Source: Melastoma dodecandrum (lineage: Eukaryota; Streptophyta; Magnoliopsida; Myrtales; Melastomataceae). Taken from it: a stretch of DNA of 64,000 bases. Where the stretch lies: assembly GCA_029817715.1 (NCBI GenBank), contig JARUPY010000027.1, positions 220,532-284,531 of the forward strand. The letters run 5' to 3'. The notes under the pieces were generated by a model, which saw nothing but the letters and a program-made list of their open reading frames with translations, searched no databases and was not told the DNA's origin. This document shows, piece after piece, positions 1 through 9,801 of the stretch. Position 1 is the first letter of the stretch. Each line of letters begins with the position of its first letter. The position numbers and the translations under genes are program-made.

Positions 1-33
1 GGCATATGAGGACCTATCAAGATTGAAAGGGCC

Positions 34-153
34 ATGTCTACTTTTAAGAATGCCTTGATAGTCCGTGATGAAGATCGTTTGTCCTTCAATGAACTTCGAG
101 AGCAGCTGAAGAGGACTCGTGAAGAGATTGTCCAATTTACCTGGGAAGCTTGA
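34..153 (+). pseudogene. C-terminal remnant of antisense extra ORF of the Tat element
   Basis: An open frame from ATG at 34 to TGA at 151 runs opposite to gag-pol. It encodes 39 residues rich in E, R and L (containing RLSFNELREQLKRTREEI), which look like coiled coil. In another frame bases 2-27 read AYEDLSRLK, so the true ORF probably enters from left of the window and is frameshifted near base 28. Several Tat-lineage elements are known to carry an antisense ORF between pol and the 3' LTR, often with a coiled-coil C terminus; position and orientation fit that. Most of the protein is outside the window, so the family stays open. Confidence 0.45.
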
Positions 154-235
154 TTTCACCCTTCTAGCTTGTTTCGGCCCAGAATAGGACTTTCCTTCTT
201 TGTAGGACTATCATTTCTTCGAATAAAAAATCCTT

Positions 236-435
236 TCTTTTCAAAGTCGTTCATCTCTTATACTCGTAGAACCACGACTTTAATATATTTTTTTAAGCCG
301 TTCACAGTTTATACTCGTGCGGGCCAGGAGTGAAACATTTTATTTAGCCGTTCATAGTTTATACTCATGCGGGCCAAGAGTATTACATTTTGTTTTTTTT
401 TATGTCGTGCAGTTTAAGCTCATGCGACATGGAAC
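236..435. repeat. Imperfect tandem repeat in Tat 3' noncoding region
   Basis: About four copies of a 50-57 bp unit follow each other. The core reads like GCCGTTCAtAGTTTATACTC followed by rTGCGGGCCArGAGT and a T-rich spacer. The two central copies (about 295-345 and 346-400) are nearly identical; the outer ones are more diverged. The array lies between the pol stop (444) and the antisense ORF remnant. Confidence 0.7.
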
Positions 436-443
436 ATTATTCT

Positions 444-1807
444 TTAGGCATAATATCGCTTCAGGAACTTTCCGTTGATCGGTCCAACTCGTACTCCATC
501 TTGATCAACTATCATGTAGGCGCTCCCGGTACTTCTTGGACGACGTATGGGCCATCCCACTTTGATGTGAATTTGATTCCGGTCTTATGCGTGACGATTA
601 TGGGTCTTCGCACCGCCAAAACAAGGTCACCTACTTGAAAGGAGCGAGGTCGCACTTTCTTGTTAAAAGACTTTGACATCCTTGCTTGATAGCATTCAAT
701 TCGCTGCTGGGCTTCAAGACGTTTCTCATCCAAAGCTTCTAGTTCCTGTAAGCGTAGTCGCGCATTATCCTCTTGACAAAGTCCCTCTTGTATGGCTATT
801 CTCAGCGACGGTATTTGTTGTTCAAGTGGAAGGACCGCTTCAACACCGTAGACCAATGAGTTTGGCGTCATTTGAGTCGAGTTCTGTACGTCGTACGATA
901 CGCCCATAAAGCTTCTCCGACTCGTTCATTCCAATCTCTTCTAGCTTTATCGACCACCTTCTTTAGGAGATTGCACAGCGTCTTATTGAATGCTTCTGCC
1001 AACCCGTTTGCGGCCGCATAATACATGGAAGAGTTATATTGTTTGAAACCAAATTGCTCGCAAAATTTATCCATGGCCTTATTAGAGAAATTCCGGCCAT
1101 TATCAGTAATGATATAGCGAGGCACTCCATAACGAAAAATGATATTATTCTTGATGAAGGTGATCACAGTCTCCTTCTTCACTTCCCGAAAGGATGCAGC
1201 TTCTGCCCATTTTGAGAAATAGTCCGTCGCTGCTAGGATATATGAATGGCCCCCTGACGATTTAGGAGTTATGGTCCTACAACATCTAACCCCCAAGCTT
1301 CAAATGGCCAAGATGCTACAGTTGGATGAAGTGGCTCGGGTGATTGATGAATGAAGTTAGCGTGAAACTGACAAGCTTGACACTTCTTTGCATATTCCAT
1401 ACAATCTTTTACCATTGTTGGCCAATAGTAGCCCATTCTCTTCAATTGGAAGTGAAGTTTAGGGCCTGATTGATGAGCTCCACAAACTCCAGAATGCGCC
1501 TCTTCTACCGCTCTCAAGGCTTCCTCAACACCAAGGCATCGCAAGAACACTCCTTCAAAGGATCGTCGGTAGAGAGTATTCTTAAAATATATGAATCGAG
1601 GCGCTCTTCTCCTCACATCCACTTTTTGTCGCGGGTTGTTGGGAAGCTTTCCATGCTCGAGAAAGTCAATGAGTGGTTGTCTCCAATCCTGGTCTTCTAT
1701 ATTAAAGACGGATACGAGATTACCTTCGTCCGTTTCCTTCTCATCATGAATTGGTGGAACCACCCATGCTTGACATAACCGGATGCCAACCTCCTTATCC
1801 ACCAAAG
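444..1807 (-). pseudogene. Tat pol: integrase (zinc finger, DDE core, C-terminal domain)
   Basis: The minus strand encodes an HHCC zinc finger (about 1499-1358: HSGVCGAH then KKCQACQFH) and then the integrase core. Core landmarks are DYFSKWAEA, ITDNGRNFSN (second catalytic Asp) and a third-acid region reading ANGLAEAFNKTL, where the usual Glu lies in NGxAE. A GPY-like C-terminal segment contains KWDGPYVVQEV. The natural stop (TAA) is at 446-444. Three single-base frame changes break the frame, near 1283 (between the GLDVVGP segment and the core), near 885, and near 520 just after GPYVVQEV. It is recognisable in full but not translatable. Confidence 0.88.
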
Positions 1808-3483
1808 TAAGTGCAGAAGCTAGAGATGCCACGGCATCGGCTTGTGCATTTTCCTTTATCGGTATATGACTTATTGTAATGTCTGGGAACCACCCTGCGA
1901 GTTTAACCGCATAGTCATGATAAGGCAGAAGCTCTGGCTTGCGAACCTCGTATGTGAATAAAAGTTGATTAATCACAAGCTTGGAGTCTCCATATACCCT
2001 CAAACTATGTACTTTATTATCCATGGCCATTTCTAACCCGAGTATGAGAGCTTGATACTCAGCCATATTGTTTGAGCATAACTGAGTGAGGGTATATGCA
2101 TAAGGGATGATATCTCCATCGGACGTGACGAAGACAACTCCAGCTCCCGCGCCTCTTTGTGTTGCTGATCCGTCAAAGAACATTTTCCATGGAGGGGGAA
2201 CATCAACCAACATTACTTCCTCGTCGGGCAGTTCTTCCGATATTTTCCAACTATCTGGTATAGGATAGTCTGCCAAGAAGTCAGCTAAAGCTTGTCCCTT
2301 TATAGCCTTTTGAGGTACATACAGGATCTCGAACTCTTGGAGCACAAGTGCCCATTTTGCGAAACGACCAAATAAAACCGGCCTTGACATTATATACTTG
2401 AGAGGATCTGCCCGTGATATGAGACGAACAGAGTGTGCCTGCAAATAATGTCGCAGCTTTTGTATAGCAAACATTAAAGCCATACAGGTCTTCTCAATTG
2501 GAGAGTAATTCAATTCCGCTCCGGTTAAAGTCCTGCTCAAATAATATAGGGCATTTTCTTTTCCATTATCGTTGTCCTGAGCTAACAGAACTCCTAACGA
2601 AGCTTCTTGTGCTGCTATATAAAGTATGAGGGGTTTTCCTTGGATTGGAGCATTTAGAACCGGTGGCTTTGACAAATAAGCCTTTATGCTGTTGAATGCA
2701 TTTTCACACGCTTCATCCCACTCAAAAGGAGTACCTTTCTTCAGCAATCTATGAAAGGGATGGCATCGTCCGGCCAAGTTTGATATAAACCTTCGAATGT
2801 ATGCAAGCTTCCCTTGAAGGCTCTTCAACTCATGTATATTCCTTGGCTCTGGCATCTTCATAATTGCATCTATCTTTGATTGATCGAACTCTATGCCTCG
2901 ATGCCGAATGATGAAGCCAAGGAATTTGCCCGAAGTGACCCCAAATGCACACTTCATGGGATTCATCTTCAGTTGATACTTACGCAGTCTGTCAAATACT
3001 TTTCTCAAGTCATTAATATGATCATGCCTTTGTTTGGACTTCAACCAAATCATTCACGTAACACTCTACGTTTTTATGTAGCATATCATCGAAGATGCGT
3101 TGCGTTGCTCTTTGATAAGTTGCTCTTGCATTCTTCAACCCAGAAGGCATCACCTTATAACAGTAGATTCCTTTCGGTGTACGAAAAGCTGTCATTTCTT
3201 CGTCTTTTAGATCCATTCGAATTTGATTATATCCTGACGATCCATCCATAAAACTGAGGGCTTCATAGCCAGTGGTAGCATCTACCATCATCTCAGTGAT
3301 CGGAAGAGGAAAATCATTCTTCGGACATGAATTGTTGAGGTCGCGGAAGTCAACACAAACGCGAAGTTGACCATTCTTTTTCTTGACTGGTACAATATTT
3401 GCGATCCATGTTGGGTACTTCACTTCCTGAATAAATCCAGCTTCGATAAGTTTATTGACTTCAGCTTCTATCAAGGGAATCAA
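1808..3483 (-). pseudogene. Tat pol: reverse transcriptase, RNase H and second (archaeal-type) RNase H
   Basis: Reverse transcriptase begins with PLIEAEVNKLIEAGFIQEV and contains RVCVDFRDLN, SFMDGSSGYNQI and MPSGLKNARATYQR. Its catalytic box reads YVND, a D-to-N change that would inactivate polymerisation. A one-base loss just after this box (near 3040) breaks the frame. The first RNase H (about 2650-2350) has LYIAAQEASLGVLL, lacking the usual leading Asp, as is common where a second RNase H is present. The second RNase H (about 2183-1808) has the acidic residues expected of an active-type domain: FFDGSATQRGAGAG, MAEYQAL and VYGDSKLVINQL. This dual arrangement is the basis for the Tat assignment. 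Confidence 0.9.
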
Positions 3484-5465
3484 CTCCGAACAAAATGCCG
3501 TTGAGCTTGCTTTATGGGACGAACCCCATGCTTCACAGCTAACTTGTGAACTGCAATTTTTGGGTCAAGGCTGGGCATTTCTTTGTAGCTCCATGCGAAG
3601 ACGTCTTTGTATTCCTTCAACAACTGAATATATAATTCCTCTTCTCCAGGGCTTAAACTTGCATTGAGGAAAGTGGGACGATGATTCCCTTCTTCTCCAA
3701 GGTCAACTTCCTTCAATTCATCGACAGTTGACTTCTTCCCATCCTCTAATACTTCAGGGGCATCTTCTGCATCATCTTCTTTGTGAGATGCGTCTTCATC
3801 GGCCTCTGAAGTCGTAACATGATAAGAAGCGACTTCATCTTCAACATTATCTTGAGATAACTCCTCATTGCCATTTGTAGTTATCCATGTCTTCGTGGTC
3901 ATTTTTAACACTTCTCCAGTGGTCACCTCCACAACAGTTCGACGCTTCATCTGGGAAGGAATTTTACTACGGAGATCATTTGTGTCTTCAATTATGATTG
4001 GGACGTCTTTCCTCTTGTCCACCCTCTTCCACACCATTCGACTTCTTGGAGTGTCGCCTAACCTTAGTCGCGCAGGTTTCCTAGCATCAATCCCTTCTTT
4101 TTGAGTGCCAAGTCTATCAAATACCAATCTTCGCTTAGACGGGACTCCAAGTCGATCAAATACTGAAGTTCTAGTTGATTCGACTGTACTTTCATCATCA
4201 GCTTCAATGTATTGAATCGAAGCATTCTTCGCCGGAGGGTTGACGGGCTTAGGAGTGACATATCCAAGACCAGATTTTGATTTCTGATTATCATTTCTTG
4301 GATTAGTTTCTTTTGAGCCATCCCCAAGTGTCTTTAAATCCTCAGTGTAGCCAGCTGCAGAGATTAGCCTAAACGCATTTGGATCAAATCCGTTGGTGCG
4401 CCTGTCAGGCAATGAATCTGGATAAATAATTGCCCCCTGTTTAGGTCTAACAAAACCTTTTAAAGGCGTACTTGTTTGAGCAATTGTCGTCATTTTCATC
4501 ACTGGCCAGTTGAGTTCCTTTGGCACCACCATTTCTTCAGCATGGCTACTCACAAAAGGTGGTTCCCCGGCTTTTCGGAAGACTCTTGGGATATTGCGCA
4601 GGAATGGCACATTTTATTTAGGCTTATCATCCGTCCTTTCATTTTTAACTTTTGGATTAACTGAAGGTACTTCTTGTTTAATAGGAGAAACTTCTACGTC
4701 CGATTTCTTCATGATATCCCTCTCAACCGGTGCAATCTTCAAGACTTTTTCTTCAGCATCGATACCCTTATTAAAGTAAAATTTGGCATCGGCGAAGTAT
4801 GACTCCGCTTCCGTAAAGAGTTTCGCATCTGCCCATACTGTGTGGGTTACCCCATCCTTCACAAATTTAAAGCATTGATGGAGCGTGGATGCAACAACTC
4901 CGTATTCATGCAGCCATGGTCGACCCAACAACATATTATAGGTGGTGTTGGAATCAATGACGTAAAACGTCGCTCCAGCTTCCATATCTCCTATAGTGAG
5001 GGTGAGACAGATCTTCCCAATGGCTCGTTCTCCCCCCTGGTTGAATCATTGGATTATCAGCCGGCTACTTGATAAATCATCAACCCCTAGCCCAATCTCC
5101 TTCAGGGATTTTAGTGACAAGATATTGACTGCTGAACCTGGGTCGACCAATAAGCGATTGACCTTCGTACCATAAGCATATCCTGATACAAATAGCGGCC
5201 GATTGTGAGATCTGTGTTCTATAAGGAGATCTTCATCAGAAAATGTAATTGTTGCGCCATTTTCTCGTGATTTCACAACATTCATCACTGTGGGATCTTC
5301 CGGTGTGTCAACCTTCGCGACCACCACTTCTTTGTTTGCATCAATGTGGTGACAGCTCCTAGGCAAATCTGCAAGTTTTCGAAAACATTTCGGAAAGAAA
5401 TCCCATAACATAGTCGGGGTTGGCTTTTTCACGGACAGGATATCTAACGAACTCTCTTCTTTCAC
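3484..5465 (-). pseudogene. Tat pol: aspartic protease and linker region
   Basis: The protease starts downstream of gag in a different frame. Its active-site box reads LLVDPGSAVNIL (D-P-G-S; Tat proteases usually have DGGS or DTGS). The flap half and the conserved NMLLGRPWLH motif lie in the next open stretch, separated by an in-frame TGA at 5048-5046. A second in-frame stop (TAA, 4616-4614) falls in the linker just before NVPFLRNIP. A long acidic linker follows (EEDDAEDAPEVLEDGKK), and a one-base change near 3490 separates it from reverse transcriptase. Confidence 0.85.
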
Positions 5466-7758
5466 TATCTTCCTGGAATCCTTTTTATTGGTGACCTCCT
5501 CGCAATCTTTGCTCGCATAGGAGGCATTTCCTTAACAGGCTTAGAATACTTCTTCCGGTTCCTTTTGTGAGTCACCAAAGTCCAGCCTTCTTCGGTTGAT
5601 ACTTCTTCGGAGCTAACCACACAACTTGACACTTTGGTCATATATTGTTGCATTATCTCCAGACTTGGTAGACAAATTATCTCAGCAGGATCGATAGTCC
5701 CAAATATGATGTTTGGAGTATCATTGTTTGCGACACTGATCATATTTGAAGGTGCAATATAGGCTCCTAAATCGATCTTGTTGTCGCGCACAAGCTCCAT
5801 GACCTTTTCCTTGAAGACGAAACATCTCTCAATTGGATGGCCTAAAACACGATGGTACTTGCAGAAGTTGGGATTGTCAGCTAGATTCGCTTGGTTCGGT
5901 CGCTTTGATGGCGGAAGCTCGATCATTTTAGAAGACAACAAATAGTCAAATATTTCTACAACATCTTCATCGGGAAAAGGATATTTCTTATTTTGCCTTT
6001 CCTCAAGAGTTGGGCGTTGCCTCTCCATCTTGGGTGCTTCTACAGGTGATTGTCCATTTGCTGAGGCTTTTCCTTTTGCAATTGGCACTTTGACAGGAGC
6101 AGCATCTATAGTCATTACCTGCTTCTTCGTATCCTTGAAAGCAGGCTTGCCCCCAGTTCTGTTTCCTAGTCTTCCTGTCCCTCGTGGTGGCTCAGGTATT
6201 GGGATGTTACTTACGTTGGTCCCAACAAAGCTCAACTCCATGTTATGAGCCTTTGTTGCCAACTCCTCGAACGATCGTGGTTTGAGCCCTTGCAGAATGT
6301 ATCGAATCCTCCAGAGCATGCCTTGAATGCACATGTCGATAGACGTTTCCTCTGATAGACGATCCCTACAGTTCAAGCTCAGATTCCTCCATCGTTGGAT
6401 ATAGTCAACGACGGGTTCTTCCTCCCATTGGCGAGTATTAGTTAGCTCAATCATGCTCACCACACGCCGTGTACTGTAGAAACGATTCTGAAACTCTCTT
6501 TCCAATTGTTTCCAACTATCAATAGTGCCTGGCTTGAGGTCAATGTACCAGTCAAAAGCGTTTCCCTTCAGAGAGCGAACAAACTGCTTAACCATCCAAT
6601 CTCCATCCGTGCCTGCATTGTTGCAAGTTTCAACGAAATGGGCCACATGTTGACGTGGATTACCCTTCCCGTCGAACTGTTGGAAGTATGGAGGCTGATA
6701 TCCCACAGGCATCTTGAGGCCTTCAATTCTCCGACTGTAAGGCTTATAATATGCCGAAGATGATGATGATTTTCCTTCAAGCTCGCTCTTCACCGTTTCT
6801 TTTATTAATTCCAGCATTGCTTTCGCTGGAATAGGATCTTCAGCAATGGGCATCTGTTTTGCCGAATCATCAACATTCATGACCGTTTTTCCTTTATCAA
6901 CTTGGGTGAGCGAACTCTCCTCCATAGATGTTTTCTCAGTGTCTTTACTCTCCAGCCTTTTGACAATGTAGTCCATTTGCTGCTCTCTTTCTTTCATGAA
7001 GAGCATCATAGCATCCACAGTTTTTGTGAGAGCGGCGACCTGATCTTCAAGTGAAGGAGTATCTGCCATCATCACTGGCATGACTTCGAAGCCTTTAGTT
7101 GAATGCTCTTCTGGGGAAGAATCCAATGGAGAGTCACTTGACGAGATATTTTCAAAATTTATCTGCGGCATAGGAGACACTAGAACCTTGTTGAAGGGGC
7201 TGCCACCGGCAGTTGGTTGAGATGACTTAGGGGAAATTGCTCTAAGCATTCCCTCTATTTCCTCAGTCTGTTTACAAGTTTTGGCCACAGATTGGGCATA
7301 CGTCCACTTTGGAGAGCTTCCCTGGTTAAGAACATCCTTGTAAGATGGGGAAGCTTTCGGAGAGATGGACCTGAGCATTTCTTCTATCTCCTCAGCCTGT
7401 TTGCATGTTTTGGCCCTTGATTCATCAAAGCTTCATTTTGGAGTGCAGTCTGATGGAGAATCCTCAAGAGGATAGACACTTGATGAGTTGTTGCAGAAAC
7501 TACCAAAATGAGTTGGTGATATGGAACTCTTGCTGAGAATGCTTCTTTCAGTAACCTCCTTGTATGATGGAGGTGACTTTAGAGAGATGGATCTTAGAAC
7601 TCTTCCGTCTCCTTATATATGTCAGAAATCGGTCTGGTTTTGGTGAGGTTCCTGGGACCAGGTGATGAAAAGCTTTCAGACGACTGAGAGGGAAAACCAA
7701 CTAGCTGATTATTCACAGCATCGATTGAGTTCTTCAGCATGATCATCTTTGAAGCCAT
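5465..7758 (-). pseudogene. Tat gag polyprotein
   Basis: The likely start is ATG at 7758-7756 (MASKMIMLKNS), 38 bases downstream of the primer binding site. The N-terminal third holds three copies of a repeated motif of the type AKTCKQxEEIExMLRxISPK and PSYKDV. A central Retrotrans_gag domain contains FDWYIDLKPGTIDSWKQLE, FYSTRRVVSM and WEEEPVVDYIQRWRNLS. Toward the C terminus is a knuckle-like segment reading CKYHRVLGHPIERCFVF. The frame is broken by a one-base loss near 7597 and by TGA at 7435-7433, a TGG-to-TGA type change within the repeat. It ends at TAG 5467-5465; pol continues in another frame, and I cannot tell whether that shift is natural or decay. Confidence 0.88.
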
Positions 7759-7795
7759 CTAGATACTTAGACGTAAAGAGATGAGAGGTAGAGTT

Positions 7796-7814
7796 GGTCC
7801 CACTGGGCGTGCCA
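7796..7814 (-). promoter_or_regulatory. Primer binding site of Tat element
   Basis: Read on the minus strand this is TGGCACGCCCAGTGGGACC, beginning with TGG six bases after the LTR end. The position and leading TGG are those of a tRNA primer site. I did not identify the tRNA. Confidence 0.75.
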
Positions 7815-8480
7815 AAAATTTGTTAGCGCAAAAATCTCACAGTCTGTATATAGACCGGAAATGGCATACAAATTATCGTATTAAAAAAAAAAGCGGGTTC
7901 AATCTCTAATCACGGACGAAGCACGTGAGTCCTCTGATTCTATACTCGTAAAGTGTCCGAAGTTTGGAAGGGTTGATGCTCTGGCGAATATCCGCTGGAG
8001 CTTCAGGAATGTATGTTGATGAAGATACTGGAACTGAAGAGCTTGATCCGGGGGGTCTTCAGAAGTGGCGAAGATCACCAAGGCTGTAGAAGCTTGATCT
8101 GGAAAGTCTTCAGGAGATGACGCTTGATCTGGAGTCTTCTGGAGATGGCGAAGCACACCAGGCTGCTGAAGCTTGATCTTGATCTTGCAAGCTGGAACTT
8201 GCTCTTCAGGCTTGATCTCGATCTTCAGACTTGATTTTGAACCTTGATCTTGGCAGCACTGCCTCGATCGGGTGAGGAAAAGATGCTCGAGAACTTTGCT
8301 ATCGAAGGAGCTCCTCACTCTTGAAGTCGTCGAGGCCTGTGGATTTTATCCAACAGAACTTGAGGGAGAGATGTTGTCGACAGAGAAATATAGCCGCCGT
8401 CTGGAAAAATGTAACTCCAAGGATAATATACCACCACGAGAATTCGTCGTCCTACTATGGGACCTTTAGAGAAAAACCCG

Positions 8481-8800
8481 CAGAGGAGCCTTCGGAGATA
8501 ACCCCGCTATGAGGCCTTCGGAGATGTACCCGCAGAGGGACCTTCGGAGATAAACCCGCTAAAGGGGGCCTTCGGAGATAAACTCGCAAGAGGGGCCTTC
8601 GGAGATAAACCCGCTATGGGGCTTTCGGAGATATACCCTCAAGAGGGGCCTTCGGAGATAAACCTGCAAGAGGGGCCTTCGGAGATATACCCGCAAGAGG
8701 GGCCTTCAGAGATATACCCGCTAGAGGGGCCTTCGCCGCCGCACCAGCCGCCGAGGAGCCTTCGCCGCACTACCCGCCGAGGGGTCTTCAAAAATAACTA
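8481..8800. repeat. Minisatellite (about 30 bp unit) within the Tat LTR
   Basis: Roughly eleven tandem units of about 27-30 bp share the core GGGGCCTTCGGAGATAAACC followed by CGCTA or CGCAAGA. The last copies drift to CCTTCGCCGCC. The array lies downstream of the LTR TATA box in the element's orientation, so it would be in the transcribed R/U5 leader. Confidence 0.88.
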
Positions 8801-8883
8801 GAATCTCTTTATAACCCAATGGGGCTTAAGAGAATAAGAGAGGAGAGAAATTTTTTGTGTCTTCATGAGGGGGGTGAGACTCC

Positions 8884-8893
8884 CTTTATATAG
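8884..8893 (-). promoter_or_regulatory. TATA box in Tat LTR
   Basis: The minus strand reads CTATATAAAG. It is placed about 390 bases into the LTR, with the minisatellite just downstream, which is the layout of a U3 promoter. No start site can be fixed from sequence alone. Confidence 0.55.
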
Positions 8894-9281
8894 GAGTTGA
8901 AGGACCCTTGGGTGCCCTCTCTTTAAGATGTGGGACAAAGAGTCATGGGCTTAAAGGCCATATTGGGCCGACATTTGGATTGGACCGAAATTTGAATGGG
9001 CCTATATATGGGCTAAGCCCAGATCATTTTATAATTAGGTTTGGCTTAATTGGGCTAGCATATGGGCTGAGCCATAATTTTAAAACCCAATAATAAATGG
9101 GTTGGGCTTGAACCTTTTTATAATATCAGGCCCGTGTATTATATTTACACTAAGATATAAGTGCAAAATATTTCATATCGTAATGTCTTATAATATAAAG
9201 ACAATCAATCATATTCAGCCATAATATATGGTTTGGGTCGAATGACATTATTTTGACATCAATAAAATTTCAACGTCTACA

Positions 9282-9633
9282 GTCACCATGTCGAAAAAAG
9301 AAAGCAAATAAAAATAAAAATAAACTTATGGATACAAAAGAAAGAAACTGAAAATAATGACACATATGAAAATTTGGACATAGTTATGGACACAAACATA
9401 TATTTTACAAAAAATGAATAATCCATGTATGACTCCGTTAGTTCACGTTAGACTGGAAACCTAACTACATTACAAAATTGACGCAAAGGAAAATACAATC
9501 GAAGTTATGGATACAAAAGAAAAAACTAAAAATGATGACAAAAATGAAAGTTCGGCCAAAGTTTTGGATACAAACATTTGCCTTGTTATTACCATTATTG
9601 TTGTTGTCATAGTATGCCCTCATAAAGAGGTAA
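9282..9633. other. Noncoding spacer with a diverged direct duplication
   Basis: No gene is recognised. A segment of about 77 bp beginning TTATGGATACAAAAG occurs at about 9327-9405 and again, diverged, at about 9505-9580. The second copy runs up to the phytochrome relic. Composition is AT-rich. Confidence 0.6.
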
Positions 9634-9801
9634 AAGCTGCGAGGTTCCTATCCATGAAGAACAAAGTCCGGATGGATGATCGTGGATTGTCGCGCAAAAC
9701 ATGCGAAAGTGCTTCAAGACGAGAACCTCCAGTTCGATCTGACACTATGCGGTTTGACCCTGAGGGCTCCATGTGGTCGCATCTTCAGTACATGGAGAAC
9801 A

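Larger units (their letters stand above)
1..9281 (-). mobile_element. Ty3/gypsy LTR retrotransposon, Tat lineage, degenerate, left-truncated by window
   Basis: On the minus strand the order is 5' LTR (9281-7821), primer binding site, gag, protease, reverse transcriptase, RNase H, a second RNase H, integrase, then a noncoding tail with tandem repeats and part of an antisense ORF. Two RNase H modules in tandem are diagnostic of the plant Tat (Retand/Ogre) lineage. The 3' LTR should lie left of base 1. At least three premature stops (7433-7435, 5046-5048, 4614-4616) and about seven single-base frame changes (near 7597, 5470, 3490, 3040, 1283, 885, 520) show it is dead. The RT active site reads YVND rather than YVDD. 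No target duplication can be checked because one end is missing. Confidence 0.92.
7821..9281 (-). repeat. 5' LTR of Tat element (1461 bp)
   Basis: On the minus strand the LTR starts TGTAGACGTTG (9281) and ends GCGCTAACA (7821), giving TG...CA termini. A TATA box lies at about 8884-8893 and a roughly 30 bp minisatellite at 8481-8800. It has no long real coding frame. The partner LTR is outside the window. Confidence 0.8.

Noticed and set aside
8481..8800. CRISPR-like regular repeats
   Set aside because: Units are contiguous with no unique spacers; it is a minisatellite inside an LTR of a plant element.
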